A stretch of 64,000 nucleotides of DNA from Parasponia andersonii (Eukaryota > Streptophyta > Magnoliopsida > Rosales > Cannabaceae): NCBI GenBank assembly GCA_002914805.1, contig JXTB01000259.1, forward strand, positions 500,293-564,292, in the 5' to 3' direction. A model generated the notes under the pieces. It made no database searches. It had not been told where the DNA came from and was given only the letters and a program-made list of their open reading frames with translations. Below, piece by piece: positions 47,573 to 60,100 of this stretch. The stretch's first letter is position 1; every line of letters begins with the position of its first letter. The translations under genes and the position numbers were made by a program.

Positions 47573-50500
47573 ATGATTGATTAAATCAAGGAGAAATTTG
47601 ATGTGCTTATAGGTAAACGATTCAATCATAAGTTGTAATATTTATAAATTAAAAAAAAAAGATATTGAACTATGTTATGGGTATTATTGCAAAAGTTTTT
47701 TTAATACTTGGTGCTATTTGTAATTGTTAACTCTTGATATTTCAATACAAATATTAACTATTTCATATGCTTTTGTATGAATATATATTCAGATAAATGA
47801 CAAATATGATGCTAAGCAGCTCTATTTCATGTAAAATAAAGTATCCGCCTCACTTTATGCTTGGCAAAGAGCGCACAACTAAGTCGGCAGTACTCTCCTC
47901 ACTTCTCTAGTTAGTAGACCAACCGTATAAAACTTCCCTTTCATTAGCTTATTACCCATATTAATCAGTAAGATCAAGAGATGTATTACTACCCTCAAAC
48001 CTGAATGCACTTTTACTCTTCTCGTCACTATAACTTGAATGGAATCTTTTGGATTGCTATAATAATCTGCAATAAAGATGAGAATGATTTATGGATTTTG
48101 ATGTTGTCTTTTATATATATTCTATTCTTCCACGTTTCTTTATATATTGTTAGTTATTTATTGACTAGAAATTGGAAAAGGTCATTCTCTTTCTTCAGGT
48201 TTTGATTAGTTTGAGAACCAATTCTACAATTATTGATAAGTGTAATATTTTATAAACTTAAGTGATATTTTATCTATTTTCTAAAGGCAGCAGATAACAT
48301 GTCAAATTCAAAATTTTAAATAGAAGATTTAATGATTGCTTTTTTTGTCTATAGGTGGAATTGATGATTATGAATTAGTTTATTTCATTATCCATTGTGA
48401 ATTGCACAAATTACATGGAACTCTACCAATTCAAAAGTTTAGTAATCAATTATAAAAAGGATATTAAATGTGTATTTTAACGTAGTGATGCTTGTGTACT
48501 TTAAGATTGTTTTTGCGGGACCAATTGTAACTAGCATCCAGACCTTTGTATTATTTTAGATGTGATTTCATGATAATGACTTTCATACTTTGACTTTTAA
48601 ATTTACAGTTTTGGAGTCTAAGTTTTTGCATTAATCTTTAAGGTTCTTGGAATTTCGAACATTTCAATTTTTTCTATATTGCTTTCATAAAAGAAAGCAA
48701 TTTGTGTTGAGGCATATTATATTTAGAAGATATAGCTAATAGTATGATTATAGGAATGAAAATATTCTATGATTTGTTTATTCTCGTAGAAATATTTCTT
48801 GATTATGTGTACTCGTATTTGATTCTTGAATTAGATGGGCCCGTATACAATATGGACCTAAGCACATTAAGCTCCTTGAAGAAGAAAATCTATCTTTCAC
48901 TTCTTTTCTATTGTCAATTATAAGTTAAATGAAAATTCCATTTTAGTATCACAAGAATATATGTATATGATTGTATATGTTAAAGGTGATATATCTGTGA
49001 TATTGAGCTTTCTATATTTGAAAATTTTTTATATTATTTTTATGAGACATGTCATATTTTTATGCACAAAATAATTGTTTACGGTTTATAATTTTAATAA
49101 AGAATTTTGTATCTCATAAATTATTTAAATTTAAAGAGGGGTATGGTTCTTATCTTGCTGATCTAGTAGATAAATATAGTGAAATCCCTTAAGGTTAAGT
49201 CCAATAAAGAGTATGACAAACAAGAGGGAGGTGAGATCCTTTAAAGTTAATTCCAAGACAGGATAGGCCTCAAATAATATTTATTAAGAGGATGCTTGTT
49301 ATATTACTAAATTAGGAACTATACCAAGGAGGAGGCCTAAACATAATTTAAATATTAATATTTTCGAAAGAAATTAAGGGTACAAAGATTAATATGTTTT
49401 ATGTGCAAATTTTTCAGATTTCCATTTACTGGATCATTGCTCATTTAGTTCTTGTGATGCAGATGATCAGATTTAGGAGTAATATTGGCCAAGCTATTTT
49501 CACTCCAATGTTGTTCATATGCCAATTTTGAAGAGAAGAAAGACTTTTTGAGAAACTTGTATATTTTTTATACGTATATATATATTTTGATCTTGTGGGA
49601 GTTGTGAATAGTATTAAAACTGTGTTTTATATTAGACATAATATATATTTCCACATTGTCAAATAGGGGCACCACAGATATTTTTGGAACTAAATAGATA
49701 AGTTTAAATTTACCTTGTACTTTCTGTTTTTTTTTTCAAGATTGATGAAAATGTGTTAGCACTGTTTAGCTTTTTTATTTATAAGTGAGCCTATTTATAC
49801 GTAGTATAGCTAGGGGATGTTACAACAGTCAAAAATAGTACAACTTGTATAGTGATCAAGTGAGTCTATTATTGGTTTAATATTAGAGATACGTCAACTG
49901 TACCTAGAGCAAAGAGTATTACACAAGAAAATGCAAAGAAGCCCTGAATCAAGGTAAGTACCGTCACACTTACAATGTAAGAAATTCTTTATTTCTATGA
50001 ATCTATGGAATTTGTAGATATAGAATCTATGGATATGTGTACATACATATTTATCATTCAGTTTCGCATGAGACATGAATACGTGATTTACTTATATTGT
50101 TTGACGAATATTGGTGAATAAAGTGTGGCCAGCCAGTGTTTAAATACGTGATATGGTTCTATCGGAAACACTTTGGTCCTTTTGAGGATATTATGGTTCC
50201 TTTGGGAACACTTTAATGGCGGTATAGGGTGGATCTCTACTGTACACAGAGGGGATTCTTTAGGGCTCGAGACCTCTATATAGCTCATGATATGTTATAT
50301 GTTCTCTGAGTGGCTTAGTATATAATGTCACAGTTTTGTCAAGCAATACAATATATACAAAGATCTCAATCACATGATTATCCATTTCATATTATATGCA
50401 CTATGCATCTGTTAGATTTTAAAACGATTTTTGCAGCGGGAGATTGACCTAGGAACATTCAAAAATTTTCTCAAAATAACTGACCATATGATTGCATCGT

Positions 50501-51747
50501 ATTAATTTATAGCAAATAAAAACATACAAAGAGAATAGATCTTATACCTCTATCAGCAGATTCTAGTTTTTCTGTCTTCTAAACCACGATCTTCCAATCT
50601 AAGTCTCAAGCACAACTGGATAAATGTATGGGCGTTGCATACAATTTCTTAATCTCACACTTTAGGCCCTTGTAATACTCTCAAATATGAGATTACAAGA
50701 GTTTGTTATATAAAGAATAGGACGACTTTCTTCTTGGCTCTGTAGAAATAATGCGTGTTACATCTCTATTTTCTGCTAGGGTTTCTTTTATATATATATA
50801 TTTATTTATTTATTAAACTATTTAATAAATAAATTTTTATTTAATTTATTTTTTTTTTTTAATTTAAAGAAAAAAATTAATTTATTTTTTTTTTTTTTTT
50901 TAAGAAAACGTAAACTTATATATATATATTTATCTACTTAATCTAATTAATATATATATATATAAATATAAACTAGCAGATAACTCACTCTTTCAAGAAA
51001 GAGTATTTCACTTTCAGCCGGTTTCTTATTTCTATTTATCTAATTATCTGATAATTAGATATTTTTTAATTCAAAATTTAAACAAATTAGGAATAAATTT
51101 CGGTCCATATTTGTCCTCTTATGCCATTCTTTTTGCTGAATAAATCGTGGAACAAAGGTTAATATCTATTTATATTAAAAATTATTGTTGTGTATGAGTC
51201 GTTCAAAACGTTTTAAAAGATAAAAATTTGATGTTGCGTATAGACAATAGAGCTTATAAGATTTTATATCATTATGAAGGGCAACATAGTTAGCATATTA
51301 TCCTTTGAGTTTAGCTATTTTAATTTGATATTATATACATTTGAAGGAGTCATCACTTTTCGGCTATTGTGAATAATAATGGGTTTTTTTTTCCTCACTA
51401 TTTAAATAAAATTTTCTCATTCATTATGGCATGTTCGAAAACATATATATTATATATAATAAAATATTTACATATATCATATGTAATCTCCCTCCATAAA
51501 TATTATTTATGTATATAATTATCATATGTTTACGCCTTACACTTATAACCAATTATTGTTTTCGAATTATTTAATTTCCAAGAGTAAAATGTCATGATTT
51601 AAATTTGTTTGACAATACAATAATTGTAATAGAGGAAAAGTATAGGAAAAAGAGTTTTTGTAATAAGTAGCTGTACGTTTTTTTAAGTTTAGATTAATAA
51701 ATGGCTGCATTTCAATCATAATAGCGAAATGGCCGCTTCAAAAGAAT
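47573..51747. other. Intergenic DNA, possible old LTR remnants
   Basis: No gene supported. The stretch 49880-50340 (GGTAAGTACCGTCACACTTAC and neighbours) weakly resembles the middle of the long gypsy LTRs in this window. The stretch 50411-50800 looks like another retroelement flank. Homopolymer and TA runs occur at 50840-50945. None of these can be assigned with confidence. Confidence 0.35.
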
Positions 51748-54700
51748 TACTACAAGAAAGAAGACTTTTGCCCATGCCAAAACACGTCGGTGAAAGTTAT
51801 TAAAATGCACCGATAAAAAGGTCTGTACCTGAAAGTTACTTTTCTACAAAAATTAAAAGTGTTAGCAAAGGAAACATGCACTGACATGTATGGCACTTTT
51901 TCCGACGCTCTACTTTCATCGGTGAAAGTTTTCTATCGACGAAAGCATACCCAAAATTGAAAGTTGGTTAAGTAATCACTGATAAAAAATATGCATCGAT
52001 GAAAGTGCCATTTTCGCCGAACCGTTTTGGCATGGGCAAAAATTTTACAAAATTAAATTAAATAAAAGAAAAATATGTTTGTCGACGAAAAAAGTATTGT
52101 TTAAAATTAAAAAAAAAAGTAAAAATATCTTTACTGACGAACAAACACGTCGACAAAATTATTTTTCAAGAATTTATAAAAAAAAAAACTTTTACCGATA
52201 CATTTTTGCATCGGCAAAATTTTAATTATTTGAAAATAATTAATTAATAATTAATATTAATACTTCATTAAATAATTAGTTAATTTCTTTAATTAATATA
52301 TGAAAAACTAGGAGATAAATTAAGAATATAAATTTCATTAAATAAAAAAATGTACAAACTATATCTAAAATTATAATATAGAAAATAAATTAGAAAAGTC
52401 TGCATTTAAGCTTTAAAATTAACATTTGAAGCATGCAGTTTTGCTCGTTGAGAAGCTGCCGAGTCTCCTTGAGTCGGCTTTAGTTCTCCGCATCATTCTC
52501 GACCATCTGACACTGAGTCTCGTCCATCCAATATGTGTGCTCTGCGTCCTTCTCAGTCAGCTATTACTTCAAGCTGGCAATGATCTCAGAGACTTGTCCC
52601 GTGCGGCCAACTCTCAATTCCCCTATACTCTTCAACCGAGAGAGTGCTCCTAACCCCTTTTGCCACTTAGATCTAGTCCCTAGAGCTTGAGACATGATCT
52701 AGAGGGACTAGAGCTTGAGACTTAATCTAGAACTCGTTAACCTATTCTGGCTCTACCACAGACTCAGCAGATGAGATAACATTTCTAGGCTCAGATTGAG
52801 CACGTGCCTGAGTCTAAGTGAGTGCCTCTGCCCTGTCCGTAACCATCTCCGCAAAGAAAAGAAAAATAAATATTATATTAAATTAAAATTTTCATACTTA
52901 AACTAAATATTTTAAACAAATAGAACGAATACTTACATGTTTCTCCTGTGTATACTCATTCTGCCAACCAGACGCCTTGTGATGGCAATTCTCGAAATAG
53001 TCTAGGCTCATCGGCTTTCTAGTCTTGGGGTTGTCCTAGAAAAAAAAAAAGAAAAATAGGTAGATTATTTGGTTAAAGCATTTAGTACAACTTAGAGAAG
53101 ATGTTAGACTTTCTTATCATCATCCTGTTGGAATAATGTCTTATAAAGTAGTTTATTATTTCGACATTATAAACAATATTTATTGTATTATTTGTTATCT
53201 ATTTGTTATTAATAAATTCCATGATATGAATTTTTATTTTATTTATGTCCTTTTGATATACATGTGATGTGTATGTTTATCTTATACAAGCATCAAAAGA
53301 TTCCAAGACATGTAATGAGTAATAAAGAATTATTCGTATGATGAGTTCATATGTGGGAGATATTATATTTTTTATTTCATTATGTCTAAATTAAATCGTT
53401 CGGATTCTGCATATTGAAGATGGAATACTTTACTAGGCCATAGAATGTAGTGTTGTCTATTTTCATAATGAAGTCTCCAATTATCGAAGTGAGTCTTTGG
53501 ATAGAAATACTAGTATATTATTAGAAAGTTATAACAGTATCAAACAGGACCGAGTGAATTAGAATTTAAGGTTAAGTGCTGTAACTTAAATTTCTAATTT
53601 CATTAATCTAGTATTATTGTAGAATACCTTAATCCTAGTAACTAACGAACTTACTTTCATATATTTTGTCTTTTTGAGTTACTAAAGGACTAGTTCCGAT
53701 TTATGGTTCGAACTCCGGTATCTTAGAAGATAAGGTGTATAAAATGTGTAGAACATTTTTCATGATGGACGCCATGGGTACAATGTCACTTTGAGTTTTT
53801 TCAAGTACTTGGATAATATAAACCAGGACCCCGGTATTCACTATTTGAATTTGACTGTGTAGGTATAAATAGATACAAACACTGTAGTCAACTATTATCC
53901 ATTAGATGAAAAATGGCAACTCAAAGATAAATATGTATTAGAAAGGTAATACGGTAATTTCACCCTGCTAGTACGGCATTGCATTGGGGGTACGTCTGTA
54001 GGTATAGTATATACTAAATGGATCAAGCTAATTATTTGATAATAAACTTCACAGAAAATAAATGACATTTAGTGCAAGAGTTCAATATTGGGCCCATAGT
54101 GGTGTGCCCCAATATTAATGGATAAGGCCAAATCATAATTAAAATTTAATTATAATAGTGGATATATGGTCCATTAGAGCTTGGGCTTTATGGATCCATC
54201 TGGTCTCATGTCTAGCTCAAATTAAAGTCTAATAATTATTTGATGATCAATTGAGCCTAACAAGCCTAGTAAGCCCATTAGGGTTTACTAATCTCTCTAT
54301 AGTTAAGAGAAAAGTTCTCTAACTGAATAGAACATCAACTACACCTGAAATACCCCCTTGAGAAGAGAGTATCACACGCATAGCAGAGAAAAAGAGAGAG
54401 CAAAAATTGGCCAGCACTAGGGTTCACCATCCTTAATATTTTTCGGCCATCCCGGAGAAATCAGTTCAAGGAGATTGTCTTCTTGTTCGTCTGCGGATCT
54501 CTTTATTGGGAATCAAGAAGATGACCACCCACCGGATTAATCAAATGACTTTCGAGAATAGACGGAAAGACGAGAAAGTTGTGGAGCGAATCGGAGTATT
54601 GTTCTTGTCTAGATCAAGAATTTATTTATGTTAGATCACGATCTGAAAAGTTTTGTAAATAGAAAAATTTTAAACGACCAATTCCGTTGCGTTTCTGAAT

Positions 54701-56430
54701 TTTACAAAACTATAGTATTCTTGAAAATGATCTTATGAAAATATTTTCCGGAAATTTATTCCACTAAACACCAGCACACCCTCATCTGGCTAACAATGCT
54801 AGACGAACCCTGGACAGGAGGGTACAATTACTTAGCCCGATTCTCCGAGTTCTTTGTAGAGACTTTCTGAAAAAATGCACAATAAATTGTTAGTTTCACA
54901 ATTAATATTTTTCATATAAAAGAACAGTAATTACCTCAAACTCCTGAGAAGCGAAACGATCGCACAGAATGCTAACTCCATTGATCTAAGAGAGCATGCT
55001 TATACGAATTAGCCTTAGTGAAAGCCATGTCCCTTCTCCCGCCTATTTTCTTGAAATATATCTGCATTTGGTTGCACCAATCCCATAAATATGCTATCAT
55101 AGACTGCTTAATAGAGTCCATGAAGAGGACATTAGTCTAAGGATACTCGAACTTTACCTACAAATTTAAAATGAACAATAACTCCTAACGAAGAAATTTT
55201 TTGAAATAAAATAAAATAGATATTTTAAGAAACTTACTAAACCACATCTAGTTCAAGATGACCTCAATGTCCCCTTTATTCACATCCTTTCATATCGGTG
55301 TGGAGGTCGGAATGGTGTCTCTAACTATCTTGGCAAGAATATTCAAGAAAATCTTACCATGGCTCAAGATATGCTTCCATGTCCTATCACAAAACTCGAC
55401 CTTCAGGTGGTCGGTTTAAGCCTCCTAAGTTCTTTCCCGACTGAACAACCTCTCATCTCCTCTTGGACCCTCTTCCCATTGGCGTCACATCTATCATCAT
55501 CGGAACTAGAATCGGAGGCAGCGCTAGTCACTAAGGGGGCACACTCTTGGCTAGACATTCTACAAAAAATATTGTCATACTTTAGAGATGTTGCATAGCA
55601 ATATAGAAAATAATAAACACAAAATTTTCATAACTTTACACACATTACAATATAAAATTAAATTACATCATCAGATACTTCATTCTTTTTCTCAGAACTT
55701 GTATCACTATCGTCATTAAGTTTAATTTCTTCATTGTTGTATTCATCTAGAGTGTCGTCTTCAAACTCATCATTATCAACTAAGAAGTCATTAGAGGTCA
55801 TAATACAAGCTTGGCAGATTAGGTCATCAATATTATTGACTTTATCTGGTTCAACATCTTCCTGATAAAATTGAACATTTTCTATTTCCGGAAGCTCCGC
55901 CCGCAATTCTAATGATATAGAATTTGCCTTTCGCTAAATTGGGACATCAGTGCTTCTTGATACAATATCATAAACATCTTCTACATGCCATATGTTTCAA
56001 GGTGTATACTTGATAACAAGTTTCCACAGTGGCCCATTCTTATCATCATTAGTGTAATTTTAATATTTCTAAAGACAAATCCGAATAATATCTAAAAAAG
56101 TATGCATCTACTTAACATAGATCAATAAATATAGCCATGATCTAACGGATATAGACATACTTACGGCGACATTGTCCCTCCATGATTCTAAATAAAATTA
56201 TCAATGTCCCACTATGATTCTAAATAAAATTATTAGCATAAGGAATAAGAGGGAGGGACTGTACTATCTTGTAACCTATGGTGGCAAAGACAGGTTACCA
56301 CTTTCCCATTTCTCATAAAAATCCACACCCAATGGAATTCCAAATACAGCTCAACCATCGACATCCAAGACTCCGTTGTTTGAATAGCTAAATTTGAACA
56401 ATTTTTACGATGAGGTGTGTGAATCAATAG
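51748..56430 (-). mobile_element. CACTA (En/Spm-type) transposon remnant
   Basis: The left end reads TACTACAAGAAAGAAGACTT, one base from the CACTACAAGAAA end of plant CACTA elements. It is followed by subterminal repeats of the GTCGGTGAAAG / CGATGAAAGTGCC kind on both strands (51785-52220). Minus-strand coding remnants follow from right to left. A tail with EDVEPDKVNNIDDLICQA and FEDDTLDEYNNEE (55906-55658) resembles TNP2-associated C-termini. The pieces near 54960-55130, 54870-54790, 53030-52940 and 52620-52430 resemble the plant Ptta/En/Spm transposase, for example NENRAK-like and SLDYFENCHHKASGWQNEY motifs. All are broken by stops. The right end was not found, so 56430 is only the last plausible coding remnant. 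Confidence 0.6.
53126..54776 (+). mobile_element. Solo LTR nested in the CACTA remnant
   Basis: 1651 bp from TGTTGGAATAATG to CACCAGCA, which are mutated inverted ends (TGTTGG / CCAACA). The flanks are CATCC (53121-53125) and CACCC (54777-54781), a 5-bp target duplication with one transition. The transposase reading of the CACTA remnant continues on either side. No retroelement coding lies inside. Confidence 0.65.
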
Positions 56431-56511
56431 CTAAATTTGAACAATTTTTACGATGAGGTTTGTGAAGTCTCATTCCACTAAATAATAAAAAGATCAGTTT
56501 TTCTATTCATA

Positions 56512-56760
56512 TTGATGTTTAGGGCTATCCCGAATTTCGAATATTTCTGGTGTAGATGGTTGTTCCAGACAAACTTGGCTATATGTTTGAAGAAAAATAA
56601 GTTTGTTGTTTGTACAATATTTCATAAAATGGTGACTAATCCATATGAGATTCAAATAAAGAATATTCAGTTAGATAATGGAAAGAGTGTATATCAANAA
56701 AAAAACTCTCAGCATTTTATGTTCAGATAATAAAGCTCATGTAAATATTTACATAAAAAA
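56512..56760 (+). pseudogene. Copia integrase fragment
   Basis: A short segment reading ...CLKKNKFVV, IFHKMVTNPYEIQIKN and IQLDNGKSVYQ. The IFHKMV..QFxxxIKxxRSDNG pattern is the middle of a copia integrase core. It contains the only ambiguous base in the window (N at 56698). Nothing else of the element is recognisable beside it. Confidence 0.6.
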
Positions 56761-56979
56761 CACTACACAAAATATGATTCCTCTTTTGTAATTTTTTTTT
56801 TCCAATTGATTGGCCTATACAGTACATATTCGACGTGTATATAAGTTCCTTCAATAGTACAATGCAACTTGATTCCTTGAAGCATATGAAGGAGCAGCTC
56901 ACATGATGTAGCAGCTCCCTTGATCCCTACGCATAGGTTTTAAAAATTAAATAAATCAATAACAAACATAATTCTCTTT

Positions 56980-57011
<32 letters not shown>
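56980..57011. repeat. (TA)n microsatellite
   Basis: Uninterrupted TA run about 150 bases beyond the 3' end of the minus-strand SLT-like gene, in its terminator flank. Confidence 0.9.
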
Positions 57012-57016
<5 letters not shown>

Positions 57017-57160
57017 GAGTTTCGATGATTAGAAATATCTATCAATAATGAATATTAATGAACGATGTCAATTATATTAATATCCGTTGTACTGTAATCT
57101 GACAGTTAAACATTCGTTACCCAATAGGGCATTTTCCCTTTTATTTAAAGAGTAAAAAAA

Positions 57161-60100
57161 TCACAAATTCATTTGCCATAAGAATGACTCGTACTTTTTT
57201 ATGTCTTCGTAGTGACTCAAAGCTTCCTCAAATTTGAGCCACATTGGACCTGTCTCCTGAAAATTCACATTCTTTGGCCCTGCCATGTAAGCCTGAACTA
57301 CAAACTGTGGTGTTCTTTCCCTGCATATTCAACATCAGCTACATAATATTGACCTGATATGGGATATCAACTCTAGTTTGAAAAGAAGAAAAATAAAATG
57401 CAAACAACTTTTGTATCGGAAAAACCTACCTTCCTTCGTATTCCGATAACCATAGGAAGTAGGCTGCACCGAAGTACATGGACACAAATGGCTTGGTTAG
57501 ATCATCAATGGAATCGACCTTATAAGCCTTGAAACCCAACTCCCTATTCACAAGAAAAATGTTAGGACTCTTCTTCAGCATTTGCCACCATAAGTTAAAA
57601 ATCATATGACAAAATGGAAGATTCTTATAATAGAGGATCCTAATCGACCTTATATATTATCTCCTCTATCAATAGAATCCTCAGTTTCATATCATATGAT
57701 TTTTAGAGACTTCATCTTCGTGAAATTACTTTCTTATCCTATAGGTTTGTTAAGCTATGAAATTTAAAACCAAATCCACTCATTCTACTATAATGCCAAA
57801 ACACCCATAGAATCTGACTACATTTTAAGCTCGGTAAAGAAGTCCAGACAACAGATTGGTGCTGAAGTCATTTAGAAGTGTTCTCAGTAGCATTTGACAT
57901 ACATGTAAAGCCAGAAGGCTGTAGAGTAGTCTAGTCCCATTATTCCAGCATGAGGTCCAACGCCATAGACAAAACGCATGCTAATAACCTCGGCAAGAGC
58001 ACAAAGAACTGACTGCACAAAATCAATCAGAAAAGACGAGCATTAAAAGGCAAACAGAAAGAACTACAGACATTTGCAAACTGAGGTGAGGATAGCCAAG
58101 AAAACATTGAAGAAAAGCTAAAAATGAACTGCCAAATGATCCCCTATTCTTCCTTCTTTCTCCATATAGAACCCTTATCTTTCGTGTCTCTAAACTGAAC
58201 TACTTTTGTCATCATTAACTCTGTCATTTCAGAATATATTATTGTAGTAGGCCACTTAGCAATGAGTTTGTTTTAGTTTATAGAATCACAAAATTAATTG
58301 ATAAAACCCAAAGATTCAAATTGGTTGTTTTTAATACGACTTTTTTTCTGATAAGTTTACCATCTTCAACGTCAGAAAGATATCTAACATGTTTTCCAAT
58401 ATCATATACTTCAATGTGAAAACAGATTGCTCCCATATACATAACTAGATATGCATTTCTTTCAGTATGGATATTTTCCGTGAATCATGCACATTTCCGC
58501 TTGTCACGTTGCATTTCTATATTTCAGATTTATCGAAGACAGTTAATCATTCTCCTTCAAATATAGTGAAAACTGGGAATGAAGAATTGATAAAAACTAC
58601 AAACCAAAAAATTTATTATGACTAACATAGATACCATACAGTACAAGAATTCTGTCATGTGACAACAAATTCAAAGATCTGGGTCCCTGCACAAAACAAA
58701 AGTAAAATAAGTTCTTACAGGTTTTAATCCCTTTGTGTTGAAGTGTTTTGAAAGTACGATTTCTGCAACTGCCTGCAAGAAGCGAACACATTGATAGGTC
58801 ACATGTTTCTTATGCATACATATATTTGGATTTCGCTAAAGATAAACCCCGTAACTATCTATCACTGAAAACAAAGATATCTATACTGAAAGGACAATCC
58901 AAAATCCATTAAACTCCCAACCCTAATCTCATAAGTTGCAGGATCAAGTAATTGAGGTTATTGATCAAACACAAACCATGAACCAGAAAAATAGACATCT
59001 CTTCCTTCTAAATATTGCTTCAATATAAATTTTACCACACTGTTTTTTAAAAATTTGTCACAAATAATTGATGGTGTTCAAAGAAGACAACAACAGCACC
59101 CGATTACCTATGGAAACTTTCTCATTCATGATATCAAAGATGACAATAGCACGCAATTACTTATTACAAAACTTGATCAAGACAACAATGAAACAGGATA
59201 TGGTATCGTTTCTTTGGAAACGAGAGTGTGGGGAATAGAAGGGAGAATAACAGATCTTCACCAAACTAGGCTTCTCATACATAAATCTAACTTCTACTCC
59301 GGGGATGCATAGGGCACAGATCAATAAATTGGGGCAAGGCAATTTTTATTCAGAAAATATGACATTTATAGGTAAATATCCGATTCTCTTAGTCGATATT
59401 GGCTTTGAAAATTCTGTAAATCATACTAATTTCCAAGTGAAAGGACAGTAAAGAAAATAGAACTCCAAACAAAAAGGAAAAAGGGAAAAAGAAAAAAGTA
59501 TGTTATAGACAAAGCTCATAAATGTGAAGACTTAACATCTATAGATACATACCTTCACTTCTATACGAGAAAGATAAGGTCTCTTCTTTTCATCATGGGA
59601 AAAGCGAACCCTTCCCCTTTTCTCTCCAGATTTGCTCCACTCCTTGAGAACTTCAGGATGATTCCACATCTCTTCCATGTCCTCAGGAGAAGCTCTTGAG
59701 TCCCAGTATGTGTAATCACCTAATGAAGTAAACCTGGTTTAGTGATATCAAAGGGAAAATGGAAATAACTCCCAACTAACACATGAAATCACATCTCACT
59801 AATGATACTACTGATTAACTAAACTAAAAGAGAAAGCATCGATGACAAGAGCACCCTAACCAACAGTGAACAGAAGAGATAATCCCATGAATATCACCTG
59901 CACTGATAAACAGCTTCTTAGATGTTATGCTGGCAGTGTAGATAAGATTTTCCATTCATTACAATTGCACACACACAAAACAAATAAGATTTGCCAGTCA
60001 TACTCATCCAAGAAATGTTTTCTTCATGTATTTATATAGGGTCTACCATATTCTACTATATTAAACAACTAAATGTTAGTTTTCAACCGCTCATAAAAAT

